DNA from: Acidobacteriota bacterium
GTDB lineage: Bacteria > Acidobacteriota > Thermoanaerobaculia > Thermoanaerobaculales > Thermoanaerobaculaceae
Reading direction: 5' to 3'
NCBI GenBank assembly: GCA_003133645.1
Contig: PKYI01000087.1
Location: 1-64,000 of the forward strand
DNA length: 64,000 nt
Position numbers and translations under genes: made by a program. Positions 1 through 9,297 of the stretch are shown in pieces. The notes beneath the pieces were generated by a model, which saw only the letters and a list, made by a program, of their open reading frames with translations, did not search any database and was not told where the DNA came from. Numbering within the stretch: position 1 is the first letter of the stretch; each line of letters opens with the position of its first letter.

Positions 1-597
1 CTGGCCCTGCTCGCGGCCGCGGCGGGCCGCCCGCGCCAGGCGCTGGCGGCGGCCCACCGCTTGCTGCGCCTCGGTGGCCGGGGTGCGCCGGTGCTCGCCG
101 CGTGGACTGCGCTGCTCGAGACGATGCGGGCGGCGAAGCGGTTCGCCGTCGTCGAGCGGTTCGGCGGCCGGCTATTCGCCGATGGCCCGGGGCCGCTCGA
201 GCGCGGGATCGCGGCGTACGAGCTGGCGCTCACCGAGGTCGAGCGCGGCGGCGACTCGGCGCGGGCGCTGGAGTTCGCGCACGCGTCGCTCGAGCTGATC
301 CCCCGCGAGCTGCGCGCCTACCCGCTCGCCGCGCTCGGCCGGATCCACACGGCGCGCGAGGAGTACTCGGACGCGGTGGACTACCTCGAGCAGGCGGTGG
401 CGATCTCCTCGTCGCCGGCTATCCTGACGCAGCTCGGTCTCGCCCTGCTTGAGATGGGCGACGACGAGAGGGCGCGCGAGGTCCTGCAGCGGGCGCGCCA
501 AGGCGCGGCCCGCGACCTCAAGACGGACGTTCTGACCCACCTCGCACGGGTGGGGTGGCTGGCCGCGCGCGAGGCGCGGGGCCGGCGGAAGGGCTGA
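1..597 (+). CDS. TPR-repeat protein, C-terminal part (5' end outside window)
   Basis: The frame is open from base 1, so the start lies upstream; 198 residues are visible. The sequence is Ala/Leu/Arg/Glu-rich and helical, and roughly residues 90-185 show tetratricopeptide spacing (LAALGRIHTAREEYSDAV, then ILTQLGLALLEMGDDERAR). TPR modules mediate protein-protein contacts; no catalytic domain is visible in this part. The stop TGA is 2 nt before the proS ATG, so the two are probably co-transcribed. A TPR cell-envelope or secretion-linked protein is possible but not shown. Confidence 0.75.
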   Translation: MALLAAAAGRPRQALAAAHRLLRLGGRGAPVLAAWTALLETMRAAKRFAVVERFGGRLFADGPGPLERGIAAYELALTEVERGGDSARALEFAHASLELIPRELRAYPLAALGRIHTAREEYSDAVDYLEQAVAISSSPAILTQLGLALLEMGDDERAREVLQRARQGAARDLKTDVLTHLARVGWLAAREARGRRKG

Positions 598-599
598 TC

Positions 600-2312
<1,713 letters not shown>

Positions 2313-2417
2313 GGCCGTTGGCCTTTCGCACCTCGGAGATTGTCGCGCGTTCGATTCCTCAATCGAGTAGCCTCCGTCCGGAGGCGGAGAGCTGCAGCAT
2401 CGCGATGGACGCGGCTC

Positions 2418-2458
2418 TTGACGACTGCCCTTACTGATCGTACAGTTCCGTAAGGAGG
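2418..2458 (+). promoter_or_regulatory. Promoter, operator and Shine-Dalgarno of the vapBC-type pair
   Basis: TTGACG at 2418-2423, a 17-nt spacer and TACAGT at 2441-2446 form a good sigma-70 promoter. The inverted repeat CCTTAC (2429-2434) / GTAAGG (2450-2455) spans the -10 element, as expected for an operator bound by the AbrB-type antitoxin. A strong Shine-Dalgarno (AAGGAGG, 2452-2458) precedes the ATG at 2463. Autoregulation is inferred from this layout. Confidence 0.65.
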
Positions 2459-2462
2459 GCGC

Positions 2463-2699
2463 ATGCCGAAGTCCACCATCACGAGCAAGGGTCAGACGAC
2501 GGTGCCACGGGAGGTCCGCCAACGCCTTGCGGTCGGGGAAGGGGACGTCCTGGAGTGGGAGTTGGTCGGAAACACCGTCCGCATCGTGGTACCTGACCGG
2601 GCGTTCCTCCGCCGCCGTGGGACGATCTTGACGGGCAAGGGATCGGCCGTGCGCGATGTCCGCATTGCGCGGGAGCGGCGCGGAGCGGAGCGGACGTGA
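2463..2699 (+). CDS. AbrB/MazE-type antitoxin (VapB-like)
   Basis: A 78-residue protein. Residues 1-45 (STITSKGQTTVPREVRQRL, then EWELVGNTVRIV) are the swapped-hairpin AbrB DNA-binding fold found in VapB and MazE antitoxins. The charged C-terminal tail (about 50-78, Arg-rich) is where such antitoxins wrap their toxin. The stop overlaps the GTG of the downstream PIN-domain gene (GTGA), giving translational coupling. It probably represses its own promoter with the toxin as co-repressor. Confidence 0.9.
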   Translation: MPKSTITSKGQTTVPREVRQRLAVGEGDVLEWELVGNTVRIVVPDRAFLRRRGTILTGKGSAVRDVRIARERRGAERT

Positions 2700-3109
2700 A
2701 GCGGGTTGCCGTCGACACCAACGTCATCGCGTCGTTCCTCACCGATCGCAACCCCTCCCAGCAGGTGAGGGCGGCGGCGCTGTTCGAGGCGGCCCAGGCG
2801 GGGCGAATCGAGGTCATCGTGCCCCAGCTTGTGCTCGCGGAGCTGGTCTACGTCCTGAAGAACCTCTATGGCGTGTCGCGCGACGAGACTGCCGCGACAC
2901 TTCGGGACCTGCTCGCGTTGCCCGGAGTACGGACGTCAAACGCCCTGCCGTGGCCTCGTGTCTTCGACCTATGGCCTGCTGTTCTCCCAGACTTCGCGGA
3001 TGCGGCGCTCGCCGCGATCTGCGAGGACGGGGGATTCGACTCCGTTGCGACGTTCGACGCCGGCTTCCGCCGGCGCCTCGCGCGCGTAGGCCTGACGTCG
3101 TTCTGGTAG
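2696..3109 (+). CDS. PIN-domain ribonuclease toxin (VapC-like)
   Basis: A 137-residue PIN-domain protein. The acidic metal-binding residues are in place: Asp in AVDTNVIASF near residue 7, Glu in LAELVYVL near 49, Asp in DFADAALAA near 100 and Asp in ATFDAGF near 116. VapC toxins cleave tRNA or rRNA, and the paired antitoxin inhibits them. Start is GTG at 2696 overlapping the antitoxin stop. The active site looks intact; the RNA target cannot be read from sequence. Confidence 0.9.
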   Translation: MKRVAVDTNVIASFLTDRNPSQQVRAAALFEAAQAGRIEVIVPQLVLAELVYVLKNLYGVSRDETAATLRDLLALPGVRTSNALPWPRVFDLWPAVLPDFADAALAAICEDGGFDSVATFDAGFRRRLARVGLTSFW

Positions 3110-3208
3110 TGCGGGGGCTCGATCCTTGCCGTCGATGCCAGGAGGCCGGAGCGGCCCGCGGGCTAGCTTTTTGATTATGACCTGCCACCTCTCTGATTGG
3201 GTTTGTCG

Positions 3209-3240
3209 TATACGCTTGATCTGTAAACCGAGCGTATAAT
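3209..3240 (+). promoter_or_regulatory. Palindromic operator and -10 box of the nucleotidyltransferase gene
   Basis: A perfect 8-bp inverted repeat, TATACGCT (3209-3216) and AGCGTATA (3231-3238), is separated by 14 nt. Its right half overlaps a consensus -10 (TATAAT, 3235-3240). The gene's ATG begins 6 nt after the -10, so the transcript would be leaderless. No good -35 was found at the usual distance. The layout suggests a repressor covering the -10, possibly autoregulation. Confidence 0.6.
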
Positions 3241-3246
3241 TCAGTC

Positions 3247-4278
3247 ATGGAGATCGACCGCCTGCCGGCGAGCGTCGCGACCTTGTACGCGGAGTTGCTC
3301 GAGCAAGCGCTCGTCCGCGAACGAACGGCGGGCGTCGAGGGGTCGCTTCCTGGTGGGCTCGTCACGAAAGCTATTCGCGGCCGGCGGTACCTCTACTGGC
3401 AGGTTCGCACGGGCGGTCGGGTGGTCCAGCGCTACCTCGGGCCCGACACCGGCGATCTTCGCGCCGCGATCGAGAGAATGGCTGAGCGCCGCCAGGACGC
3501 CGCTGCGCAACAGGCATCCCTCGACCGCCTGGCGGCGATGGTGATCAAGGGCGGCGCGCTGCGAGAGCAGCCGGCGGTGGCGTCCGTGATCCGCCTCCTT
3601 GCCGACCTCGGGCTGTTTCGCCGTGGTGCGGTCCTGGTCGGGACCCAGGCGTTCCGTGCGTACGGCAACCTGTTGGCCGTTCGCCTTCCGGCGTCCGCGC
3701 TGCGCACGCAGGACATCGACGTGGCCCACGAGATCGATATGGCGCTCGCTGCGGCCGGGGAGCCGGGAACCCAAGTGGAGCCGTCGCTCGCGGCCCTTGG
3801 CCTTCTGCCGGTGCCTGGCCTCGACCCCCGTCAGCCCTCGACGTCATTTCACATGCGCGGTCGTGAGCTGCGAGTCGATTTCCTCACCCCGGCGCGAAGA
3901 GGGGCCGGCGAAACCCCGGTGGAGGTCCCGGGCCTCGGTGTCTGCGCGTGGCCTCTGCGATTCCTGGACTACCTCATCGAGGAGCCGGTGCCCGCCATGG
4001 TTCTGGACGCAAAGCCGGCGCTCGTTCGTGTGCCGCGCCCGGCGCGCTTCGCTCTCCACAAGCTGTGGACGGCGGCGGCGCGCGGGGTCTCCGAGCAGGC
4101 GAAGGCGGTGAAGGACCGGGCGCAAGCGGCGGCCATCATCACGGTGCTCGCCGCCGAGCGGCCGGACGATTTGCGCGAAGCGATGGCCGCGCTGGCCGCG
4201 CGGCCTTCCGCGCGCCGCAAGGTGATGACCGAACTCGACCGTATCGGCGCGCGCCAATCCAGCTGGGTCGCGCGATGA
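3247..4278 (+). CDS. Nucleotidyltransferase-fold protein (GSU2403-type)
   Basis: A 343-residue protein. The centre (VLVGTQAFRAYGNLL near residue 130, then RTQDIDVAHEID near 155) has the glycine turn and Asp-x-Asp of the nucleotidyltransferase (NTase) fold, in the arrangement known from GSU2403-type proteins. Residues 1-100 are a helical N-terminal region with a SPLGGL-like charged linker typical of the family; the C-terminus is helical. Its substrate is unknown. It overlaps the following small gene by 4 nt and has its own palindromic promoter. NTases in such two-gene units include AbiE-like and MNT-like toxin-antitoxin members, but that role is not shown here. Confidence 0.75.
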   Translation: MEIDRLPASVATLYAELLEQALVRERTAGVEGSLPGGLVTKAIRGRRYLYWQVRTGGRVVQRYLGPDTGDLRAAIERMAERRQDAAAQQASLDRLAAMVIKGGALREQPAVASVIRLLADLGLFRRGAVLVGTQAFRAYGNLLAVRLPASALRTQDIDVAHEIDMALAAAGEPGTQVEPSLAALGLLPVPGLDPRQPSTSFHMRGRELRVDFLTPARRGAGETPVEVPGLGVCAWPLRFLDYLIEEPVPAMVLDAKPALVRVPRPARFALHKLWTAAARGVSEQAKAVKDRAQAAAIITVLAAERPDDLREAMAALAARPSARRKVMTELDRIGARQSSWVAR

Positions 4279-4454
4279 CGTACAACTTCGACGCGGAGAA
4301 GTGGTACGAGAACCAGAAGGCGCTCCTCACCGCGCGGCGGGAGCGCGGCGAACTCTCGGACGCCGAGTTCGCGCTCGCGATCGAAGACCTGGACCGGAGG
4401 TTCGACGAGATGATCGCGCGCCTCGACGGCACCTTCCAGCTCCCCGGGCGGTGA
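4275..4454 (+). CDS. Small acidic/basic helical protein coupled to the nucleotidyltransferase
   Basis: A 59-residue protein starting at an ATG that overlaps the nucleotidyltransferase stop (ATGA at 4275-4278). It is strongly helical and charged (EKWYENQKALLTARRERGEL, later DLDRRFDEMIARLDG). No family was recognised. Tight coupling to the upstream gene suggests a partner protein or inhibitor. It converges on the minus-strand gene ending at 4461, only 6 nt away. Confidence 0.6.
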   Translation: MTYNFDAEKWYENQKALLTARRERGELSDAEFALAIEDLDRRFDEMIARLDGTFQLPGR

Positions 4455-4460
4455 GGAAAC

Positions 4461-5120
4461 CTACGCCTTCGGCTTGTAGAGGCCGTCGGGGTTGGAGCCG
4501 AACAGCCCGCTGACGTAGCGCCGCTCGTCCACCGGCGCGAGGCCCCTCGCCTGCCGAGGCGAGAGCGCCTGGAAATGCCGGGCCGAGTCGAGGCGGGCCG
4601 CGATGGCCTCCAGCGCCCCATCGTCCGTTTCCCAGGCGAGGTGATCGAAGGCCGCGAGGTCGAGCGGTACGGAATACGCGCGTAGCGTCTTCTCCCGCGC
4701 CACGTTGTAGAAGTCCTCGAAGTAGGAGAGCACCAGCTCGCGCAGGGTGCGGAAGATCGGCTCGCGGTACCGCAGCCCGACGAAGTTCGACTTGGCAACC
4801 GCGCCGATGCCGGCGCCGCGCCGGAAGATTGCGATCACGTGGTCGTCGTCGTTGACCGCGCGCATGTCCAGTATCCTGGGCCGATCCCCAAGGTTTCGCA
4901 ACGCAGCCGCCGCGAAGACGGCGCCGTCGAAGCACTGGGCGCGTCCGTCGCGAAGGATGCTGCAGGGCGAGCGGTAGAAGGGGTCGGCGCCGTACTCGAC
5001 GCCATCGAGAAAGGCCTGGATCGCGGCCGGGCTGTTCAGCCCTGCGAGGATCTCCCGCTCAGCGCGCGCCCACCCAGCGTCTTGGCGGCCGCTGGACCCA
5101 CGCCGCGTCTTAGGCCCCAT
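4461..5120 (-). CDS. Transglutaminase-like cysteine-protease-fold protein (tentative)
   Basis: A 219-residue soluble protein without signal peptide. Residues 53-64 (CSILRDGRAQCF) followed by a helix (DGAVFAAAALRNLG), then DDDHVIAIF near 94 and AKSNFVG near 112, resemble the Cys-His-Asp/Asn arrangement of the transglutaminase-like superfamily; candidate residues are C63, H94 and N112. No close family was recognised. Its start overlaps the stop of the upstream 13-heme cytochrome gene by 11 nt, so it belongs to that operon and may act on, or be expressed with, the cytochrome. Confidence 0.6.
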   Translation of the reverse strand: MGPKTRRGSSGRQDAGWARAEREILAGLNSPAAIQAFLDGVEYGADPFYRSPCSILRDGRAQCFDGAVFAAAALRNLGDRPRILDMRAVNDDDHVIAIFRRGAGIGAVAKSNFVGLRYREPIFRTLRELVLSYFEDFYNVAREKTLRAYSVPLDLAAFDHLAWETDDGALEAIAARLDSARHFQALSPRQARGLAPVDERRYVSGLFGSNPDGLYKPKA

Positions 5121-6975
5121 GCGCAGCCGCTGCCGCCGGTGTGGCCGGCGCGTTTCCGCCCGAGTCCGTCTTGAAGTCGTGGCACGAGGCGCAGGCGCCG
5201 CCGTCCTTGTGGTGGTTGACCTTGTCGTCGTGGCACGCCAGACAGGTGTCGCGTCCGGCCACTTTCCAGACGTGCGGCTTGTGGCAGTCGGTGCACGCGG
5301 CGTCGGGGTGGCCGCCTTTGTTGTGCAGGCCGGGGAGCGTGTCGTGGCAGCCCTTGCAGTCGTTGAGCGGCTTGACCTGCTGCTCGGCGGCGTGGCAGGT
5401 GTCGCACCCGCCGTCCATCATCGGCGCCTTGGTGTCGAGCTTGTGGCACTCGGCGCAGCCGGACGGCGCCCTAAAGCCGGCGGCGTGGCAGCGGTTGCAG
5501 AGGATTACCGCGTGCTTGCCCTTGAGCTCCCAGGGGTGCCAATTCTCGGTGCTGGCCGGGAGCGAGGTGCCGATCGGCGTAAGCGGCCCGCGCTGCGGCA
5601 TCGTGTGACAGGCGGTGCACTCCCGGGTGAGCACCTTGCCGCCCGCGGTGACGTGCTTGCCGTCGTGGCAGCGGAAGCAACCCGGCCAGTTGCGGTGGCC
5701 GATGTTGGATGCGTACGTGGTCCAGTTCACCTTCATCGCCGGGAAGACGCTGCGGCCGTAGATATCGACGACCCGCTGCACGGCGGCCCCGAGGTCGCCC
5801 TTGCGCCCGCTGCTCACCGCGGGGTAGTTTTTCTCGTAGAAGCCGAGGATCTCGGCCCGCAACCCCGCGTCGGCGGCCGCGCGGGTCGGGTAAGAGCGGA
5901 CCAGCGCGTCCACGGCCACCTTCTTGAACCACGGCAGGTTGCGGGGAATCTGACCGGATGCCAGGGCGCGGTCGACCGCCCCGTCCGGCGTCTGGAAGAT
6001 GTGGGTCGGCCGGTTGTGGCAGTCCATGCAGTCCATGACGTGCCGCTTCATCGCCGCGAGCTTCTCGGGCGGCAGCTTGGCGTCGGTGCTCGTGTACTCG
6101 CGGCGCTTGCCGTCGGGCCCGGTCGCCTCGACCCAGGGGATCTCCTCGAGCTGCTCGTCGAGCGCGACGTACTCGACCTTGTTCTCGATGATCATGTGCC
6201 AGTGGATGCCGGCGTTCTGGCCGAGCTTCGCGCTGCCGCCGCCGGTCTTCACAAGCAGGGAGATCTGCTCGGGGGTATTCGCCTCGTCGTAGCCGAAGTG
6301 GGGGTTCTGGATGAGCTGCGCGCCGTAGAACTTCTGTGGCCAATGGCACTCCTCGCACGTCTCGCGCGCCGGCCGCAGGTTCTTGACCGGGACCGGGATC
6401 GGGGTGGGGTAGGTGTGGAAGATGACGGCGAGGACCTGGCGGGCGCCCGAGAGTTTCGATTTGACGTACCACGACGCGCCGGAGCCGACGTGGCAGTCCA
6501 CACAGCGGACGCGGGCGTGGGGGGAGGCGAGGTAGGCCGTGTACTCCGGCTCCATCACGGTGTGGCAGACGCGACCGCAGAACGTGACCGACTCGGTGAA
6601 GATGAAGGCGTGGTAGGAGACGAACGCGAGCAGGACGAGGAAGAAGAAGCCGGCGAAGAGGGCATAGGCGAAGCGCTTGCGCTGCGCGGGATCGTTGAGG
6701 TCCACCGAGGGATAGGGCGGCGGCGCGCCGGCTCCGAGCCGCCTGCGGCGCCTGCTTTCGCGGCCCATGCCGAGGAGGAAGATCAGCCCCCCGAGCGCCA
6801 TGAACGCGGGGAATACCAGATAGGTCAGGATGCCGAGGTACGGGCTGCCCTGCTTCATGGCGAGCGACAGCACGAGCGAAAAGACGCTCAGCAGCGCGCT
6901 GCCGATCGCCACGAGCCCACCGAAGTAGCTCAGCGGGTTCCTGTACAGCGACGCTCGCACGTGTTCTTTTGTCAC
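5110..6975 (-). CDS. Membrane-anchored NapC/NirT-type multiheme cytochrome c (13 haem motifs)
   Basis: A 621-residue protein. Three hydrophobic segments lie near residues 17-40, 46-70 and 105-128, followed by a periplasmic part with twelve CXXCH motifs and one CX3CH (CGRVCHTVM), which is the first haem site as in quinol-oxidising NapC-like proteins. The early motifs lie in a NapC/NirT-like region; the last eight crowd the C-terminal 200 residues, like a separate multihaem module. It probably takes electrons from quinol and passes them to periplasmic acceptors. Start is GTG at 6975 with a GGGGGAG site upstream. It is co-oriented with glucokinase (72 nt gap) and overlaps the transglutaminase-like gene. 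Confidence 0.9.
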   Translation of the reverse strand: MTKEHVRASLYRNPLSYFGGLVAIGSALLSVFSLVLSLAMKQGSPYLGILTYLVFPAFMALGGLIFLLGMGRESRRRRRLGAGAPPPYPSVDLNDPAQRKRFAYALFAGFFFLVLLAFVSYHAFIFTESVTFCGRVCHTVMEPEYTAYLASPHARVRCVDCHVGSGASWYVKSKLSGARQVLAVIFHTYPTPIPVPVKNLRPARETCEECHWPQKFYGAQLIQNPHFGYDEANTPEQISLLVKTGGGSAKLGQNAGIHWHMIIENKVEYVALDEQLEEIPWVEATGPDGKRREYTSTDAKLPPEKLAAMKRHVMDCMDCHNRPTHIFQTPDGAVDRALASGQIPRNLPWFKKVAVDALVRSYPTRAAADAGLRAEILGFYEKNYPAVSSGRKGDLGAAVQRVVDIYGRSVFPAMKVNWTTYASNIGHRNWPGCFRCHDGKHVTAGGKVLTRECTACHTMPQRGPLTPIGTSLPASTENWHPWELKGKHAVILCNRCHAAGFRAPSGCAECHKLDTKAPMMDGGCDTCHAAEQQVKPLNDCKGCHDTLPGLHNKGGHPDAACTDCHKPHVWKVAGRDTCLACHDDKVNHHKDGGACASCHDFKTDSGGNAPATPAAAAAHGA

Positions 6976-7047
6976 CGCGGTATCTCCCCCGGTACGCTCG
7001 GGTGAAGTGTACCGTCATTTGTGTGGGTTGTGTATGCGGCCCCGCGG

Positions 7048-8043
7048 TCAGGTCAGGGACGGGTCCCCGATCCCCGCGGCTTCGAGGGCGGCGCCGAGCA
7101 GGCCGGTCCTCTCCTCGAGCACCACCACCAGCGGGATCCTGCGCATGAGGTCGCCCATCCGCCCCTTGCGCGTGAACGCCTCCAGGAACGTCCCGTCCCG
7201 CAGCTTCGGCAGGATCTTGGGGGCGATCCCGCCCGCCACGTAGACGCCGCCGGTCGCGAGCGAGCGCAGGGCGAGGTTGCCGGCCTCGGCGCCGAACGCC
7301 GCGGCGAAGAGGTCGAGCGCCTGCTCGCAGGCGGGGTCGCTGTGGGCGAGCGCGTGCCGGGAGATGACGGCGCCGGGGTCTTCGTGCTCCACGCTGCGGG
7401 CAACCTCGGCGGCTGACGGCACGCCGCGGCCGACGAGGAACTGGTAGATACGCGCCAGGCCAGGCCCCGACACGACTCGCTCGACGGAGACCGGGCTGAA
7501 GCTCTCCTCGAGGTGCGCAAGCAACTCCCGCTGCAGCTCGCCCTCGGGCGCGAAGCCGCCGTGCCCGCCCTCGGTCGGGTGGACGCGGTAGCGCCGCCCG
7601 TCCCAGAGCAGCAGCGCCTGGCCGAGGCCGGTGCCGGCGCCGAGCACCGCCATGGTCCCGTGCGCCGCCGGCGTCCCCCGCTGCAGGGTGGCGAGGCTCG
7701 CGGACGGCGTCGCCAACACCCCTACGGCGGCCGCCGCGAAATCATTGATCAGGCGCACCGCCGGCACGCCGGTGGCCGCGACCAGCTCGCGCTCCGTCAG
7801 GACCCACGGCAGGTTCGGCGTCGTGCAGGAGCCGTCGAGCACAGCGCCGGGAACGCCGAAGCAGGCCGCGGCGACCGGCGTCCGCACTCGCGTCAGGAAC
7901 TCGGCCACGATCTCCGCGAGGCCGGCGTACTCACGGCTCGGGAAGCGCTCCTCCTCGAGGACCTTTACGCCCGTCCCGTCAAGTTCCGCCAGGGCGAGCA
8001 ACGCCTTGGTCCCGCCGACGTCACCCGCGAGAACGACCGTCAC
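7048..8043 (-). CDS. glk: Glucokinase
   Basis: A 331-residue sugar kinase of the bacterial Glk family, phosphorylating glucose with ATP in the cytosol. Visible: the phosphate-binding loop AGDVGGTKALLAL at the N-terminus, the sugar-binding NDFAAAAVG with its catalytic Asp, GAGTGLGQALLL, and the EGGHGGFAP motif. A longer frame begins with TTG at 8070, but GTG at 8043 has GGAGG five nt upstream and puts the loop at the usual distance, so it is preferred. Confidence 0.9.
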   Translation of the reverse strand: MTVVLAGDVGGTKALLALAELDGTGVKVLEEERFPSREYAGLAEIVAEFLTRVRTPVAAACFGVPGAVLDGSCTTPNLPWVLTERELVAATGVPAVRLINDFAAAAVGVLATPSASLATLQRGTPAAHGTMAVLGAGTGLGQALLLWDGRRYRVHPTEGGHGGFAPEGELQRELLAHLEESFSPVSVERVVSGPGLARIYQFLVGRGVPSAAEVARSVEHEDPGAVISRHALAHSDPACEQALDLFAAAFGAEAGNLALRSLATGGVYVAGGIAPKILPKLRDGTFLEAFTRKGRMGDLMRRIPLVVVLEERTGLLGAALEAAGIGDPSLT

Positions 8044-8110
8044 CGCGACCTCCGATCCGGATCGTGACAAGCACGATTATCGCCCAGCTTTCCCCCGTCT
8101 CTTGCGACCG

Positions 8111-9256
8111 TCATCCGAGCCGCCGGCGGAAGCGAAGCCGGGCGAGGCCGAGGATCGCCACGCCCATCGCCACGAGGATGAGCCCCTCGGGCCACAGCAC
8201 GGCAAACCCGATGCCCTTGAGGAAGACGCCGCGCAGGATCACGAGGTAGTAGCGGAGGGGGATGAGGTAGGTGACGAGCTGGAAGATCCGAGGCATGTTC
8301 TGGATCGGGAACGCGAAGCCGGAGAGGAGCATCTGCGGAAGGATGAAGACGAACGCCGTCAGCATCATCGCCTGCTGCTGGGTCTGCGCCATGGTCGAGA
8401 TGAACAGGCCGAGGCCGAGCGTGCAGAGCATGAACGGCAGCGTCAGCGCGAGCAGCGTGAAGAACGAGCCGCGCAGCGGCACCTTGAACACGAACAGGAC
8501 TACCGGCAGCGCGGTGAGCACTTCGACGAGGCCGACGAGCGCGAACGGGATCAGCTTGCCGACGATCAGGTGGCCGGGCGCGAGGGGCGTCACGAGCAGC
8601 TGCTCCATCGTGCCCAACTCGGTCTCCCGCACCAGCGCCATCGCCGTCAGCATCATCGTCATCACCATGATGATCATTGAGAGCGTGGCGGGGACCATGT
8701 AGTCGCGGCTGACGAGGTCGGGGTTGTAGAGCACGACGGGTTGCAGGTCGATGAGGGGGCGGACGCCGGCGCCAGCCGACGCGTCCTGCAGCACGCCGGT
8801 GGCATAGGAGAGTCCGAGCGTGCCGGTCATCGCGTCCGAGCCGTCGGCCAGGAGCTGGACATGGCTCGGCCGCCCGGCGGCGCGCTCAGCTGCGAACCCG
8901 ACCGGAATCGTCAGGGCGACCCGCGCCGCGCCCGATTGGAGGAGCGGGTCGAGGCCGGGCTGCGAGTCCACCACCCCCGTGACCTTGAAGTACGTGGACT
9001 TCGTGAAGCTGTCGACCAGCATGCGGCTTTCCGCCGTGCGGTCGAGGTCGCACACCGCCAACTCGACCCGGCGGACGTCGGTGGTGGCGGCGTACCCCAG
9101 GATGATGAGCTGCATCACCGGCGCGATGAACAGGATCGGGAGGATCTTCGGGTCCCGCCGCAGCTGCAGCAGCTCCTTCACCAGGATGTTCCCCAGCGTC
9201 CGGAAGGTGGCCCTGATCCCGCCTCCCCGGCGGTCCGCACGATCGCCGCCATTCAT
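8111..9256 (-). CDS. ABC-2 type transporter permease (efflux operon, second permease)
   Basis: About 381 residues: a membrane segment near 40-60 (ILPILFIAPVMQLIILGYAA), a large extracytoplasmic domain, then five hydrophobic segments, as in YbhS/YbhR-type permeases. It is a paralogue of the neighbouring permease (both carry VKELLQLRRDP). ATG at 9256 is preferred because the alternative ATG at 9296-9298, which overlaps the upstream stop, would translate a heptamer repeat found only between genes elsewhere in the window. Both starts remain possible. It is the last gene of the TetR-controlled efflux operon. Confidence 0.88.
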   Translation of the reverse strand: MNGGDRADRRGGGIRATFRTLGNILVKELLQLRRDPKILPILFIAPVMQLIILGYAATTDVRRVELAVCDLDRTAESRMLVDSFTKSTYFKVTGVVDSQPGLDPLLQSGAARVALTIPVGFAAERAAGRPSHVQLLADGSDAMTGTLGLSYATGVLQDASAGAGVRPLIDLQPVVLYNPDLVSRDYMVPATLSMIIMVMTMMLTAMALVRETELGTMEQLLVTPLAPGHLIVGKLIPFALVGLVEVLTALPVVLFVFKVPLRGSFFTLLALTLPFMLCTLGLGLFISTMAQTQQQAMMLTAFVFILPQMLLSGFAFPIQNMPRIFQLVTYLIPLRYYLVILRGVFLKGIGFAVLWPEGLILVAMGVAILGLARLRFRRRLG

Positions 9257-9258
9257 CT

Positions 9259-9292
9259 CCTGTGCCCTGTGCCCTGTGCTCTGTGTCCTGCC
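9259..9292. repeat. Heptamer tandem repeat, about 4.5 units (CCTGTGC)
   Basis: CCTGTGC at 9259-9265 is repeated at 9266 and 9273, then TCTGTGT at 9280 and a partial CCTGCC. It sits between the stop of one ABC-2 permease gene (9298) and the likely start of the next (9256). Its 7-bp period is shared with arrays at 48476, 50194 and 58687. Confidence 0.75.
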
Positions 9293-9297
9293 TTCCA

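Noticed and set aside
2345-2395. GCGTTCGATTCCTC resembles a tRNA T-arm
   Set aside because: No acceptor or anticodon stem can be built around it. The nearby GCCTCC/GGAGGC hairpin has no T-tract, so it is not called a terminator either.
5119-7005. 628-codon plus-strand open frame opposite the 13-haem cytochrome
   Set aside because: The minus strand has 13 haem motifs, membrane helices and a ribosome site; the plus frame is a shadow.
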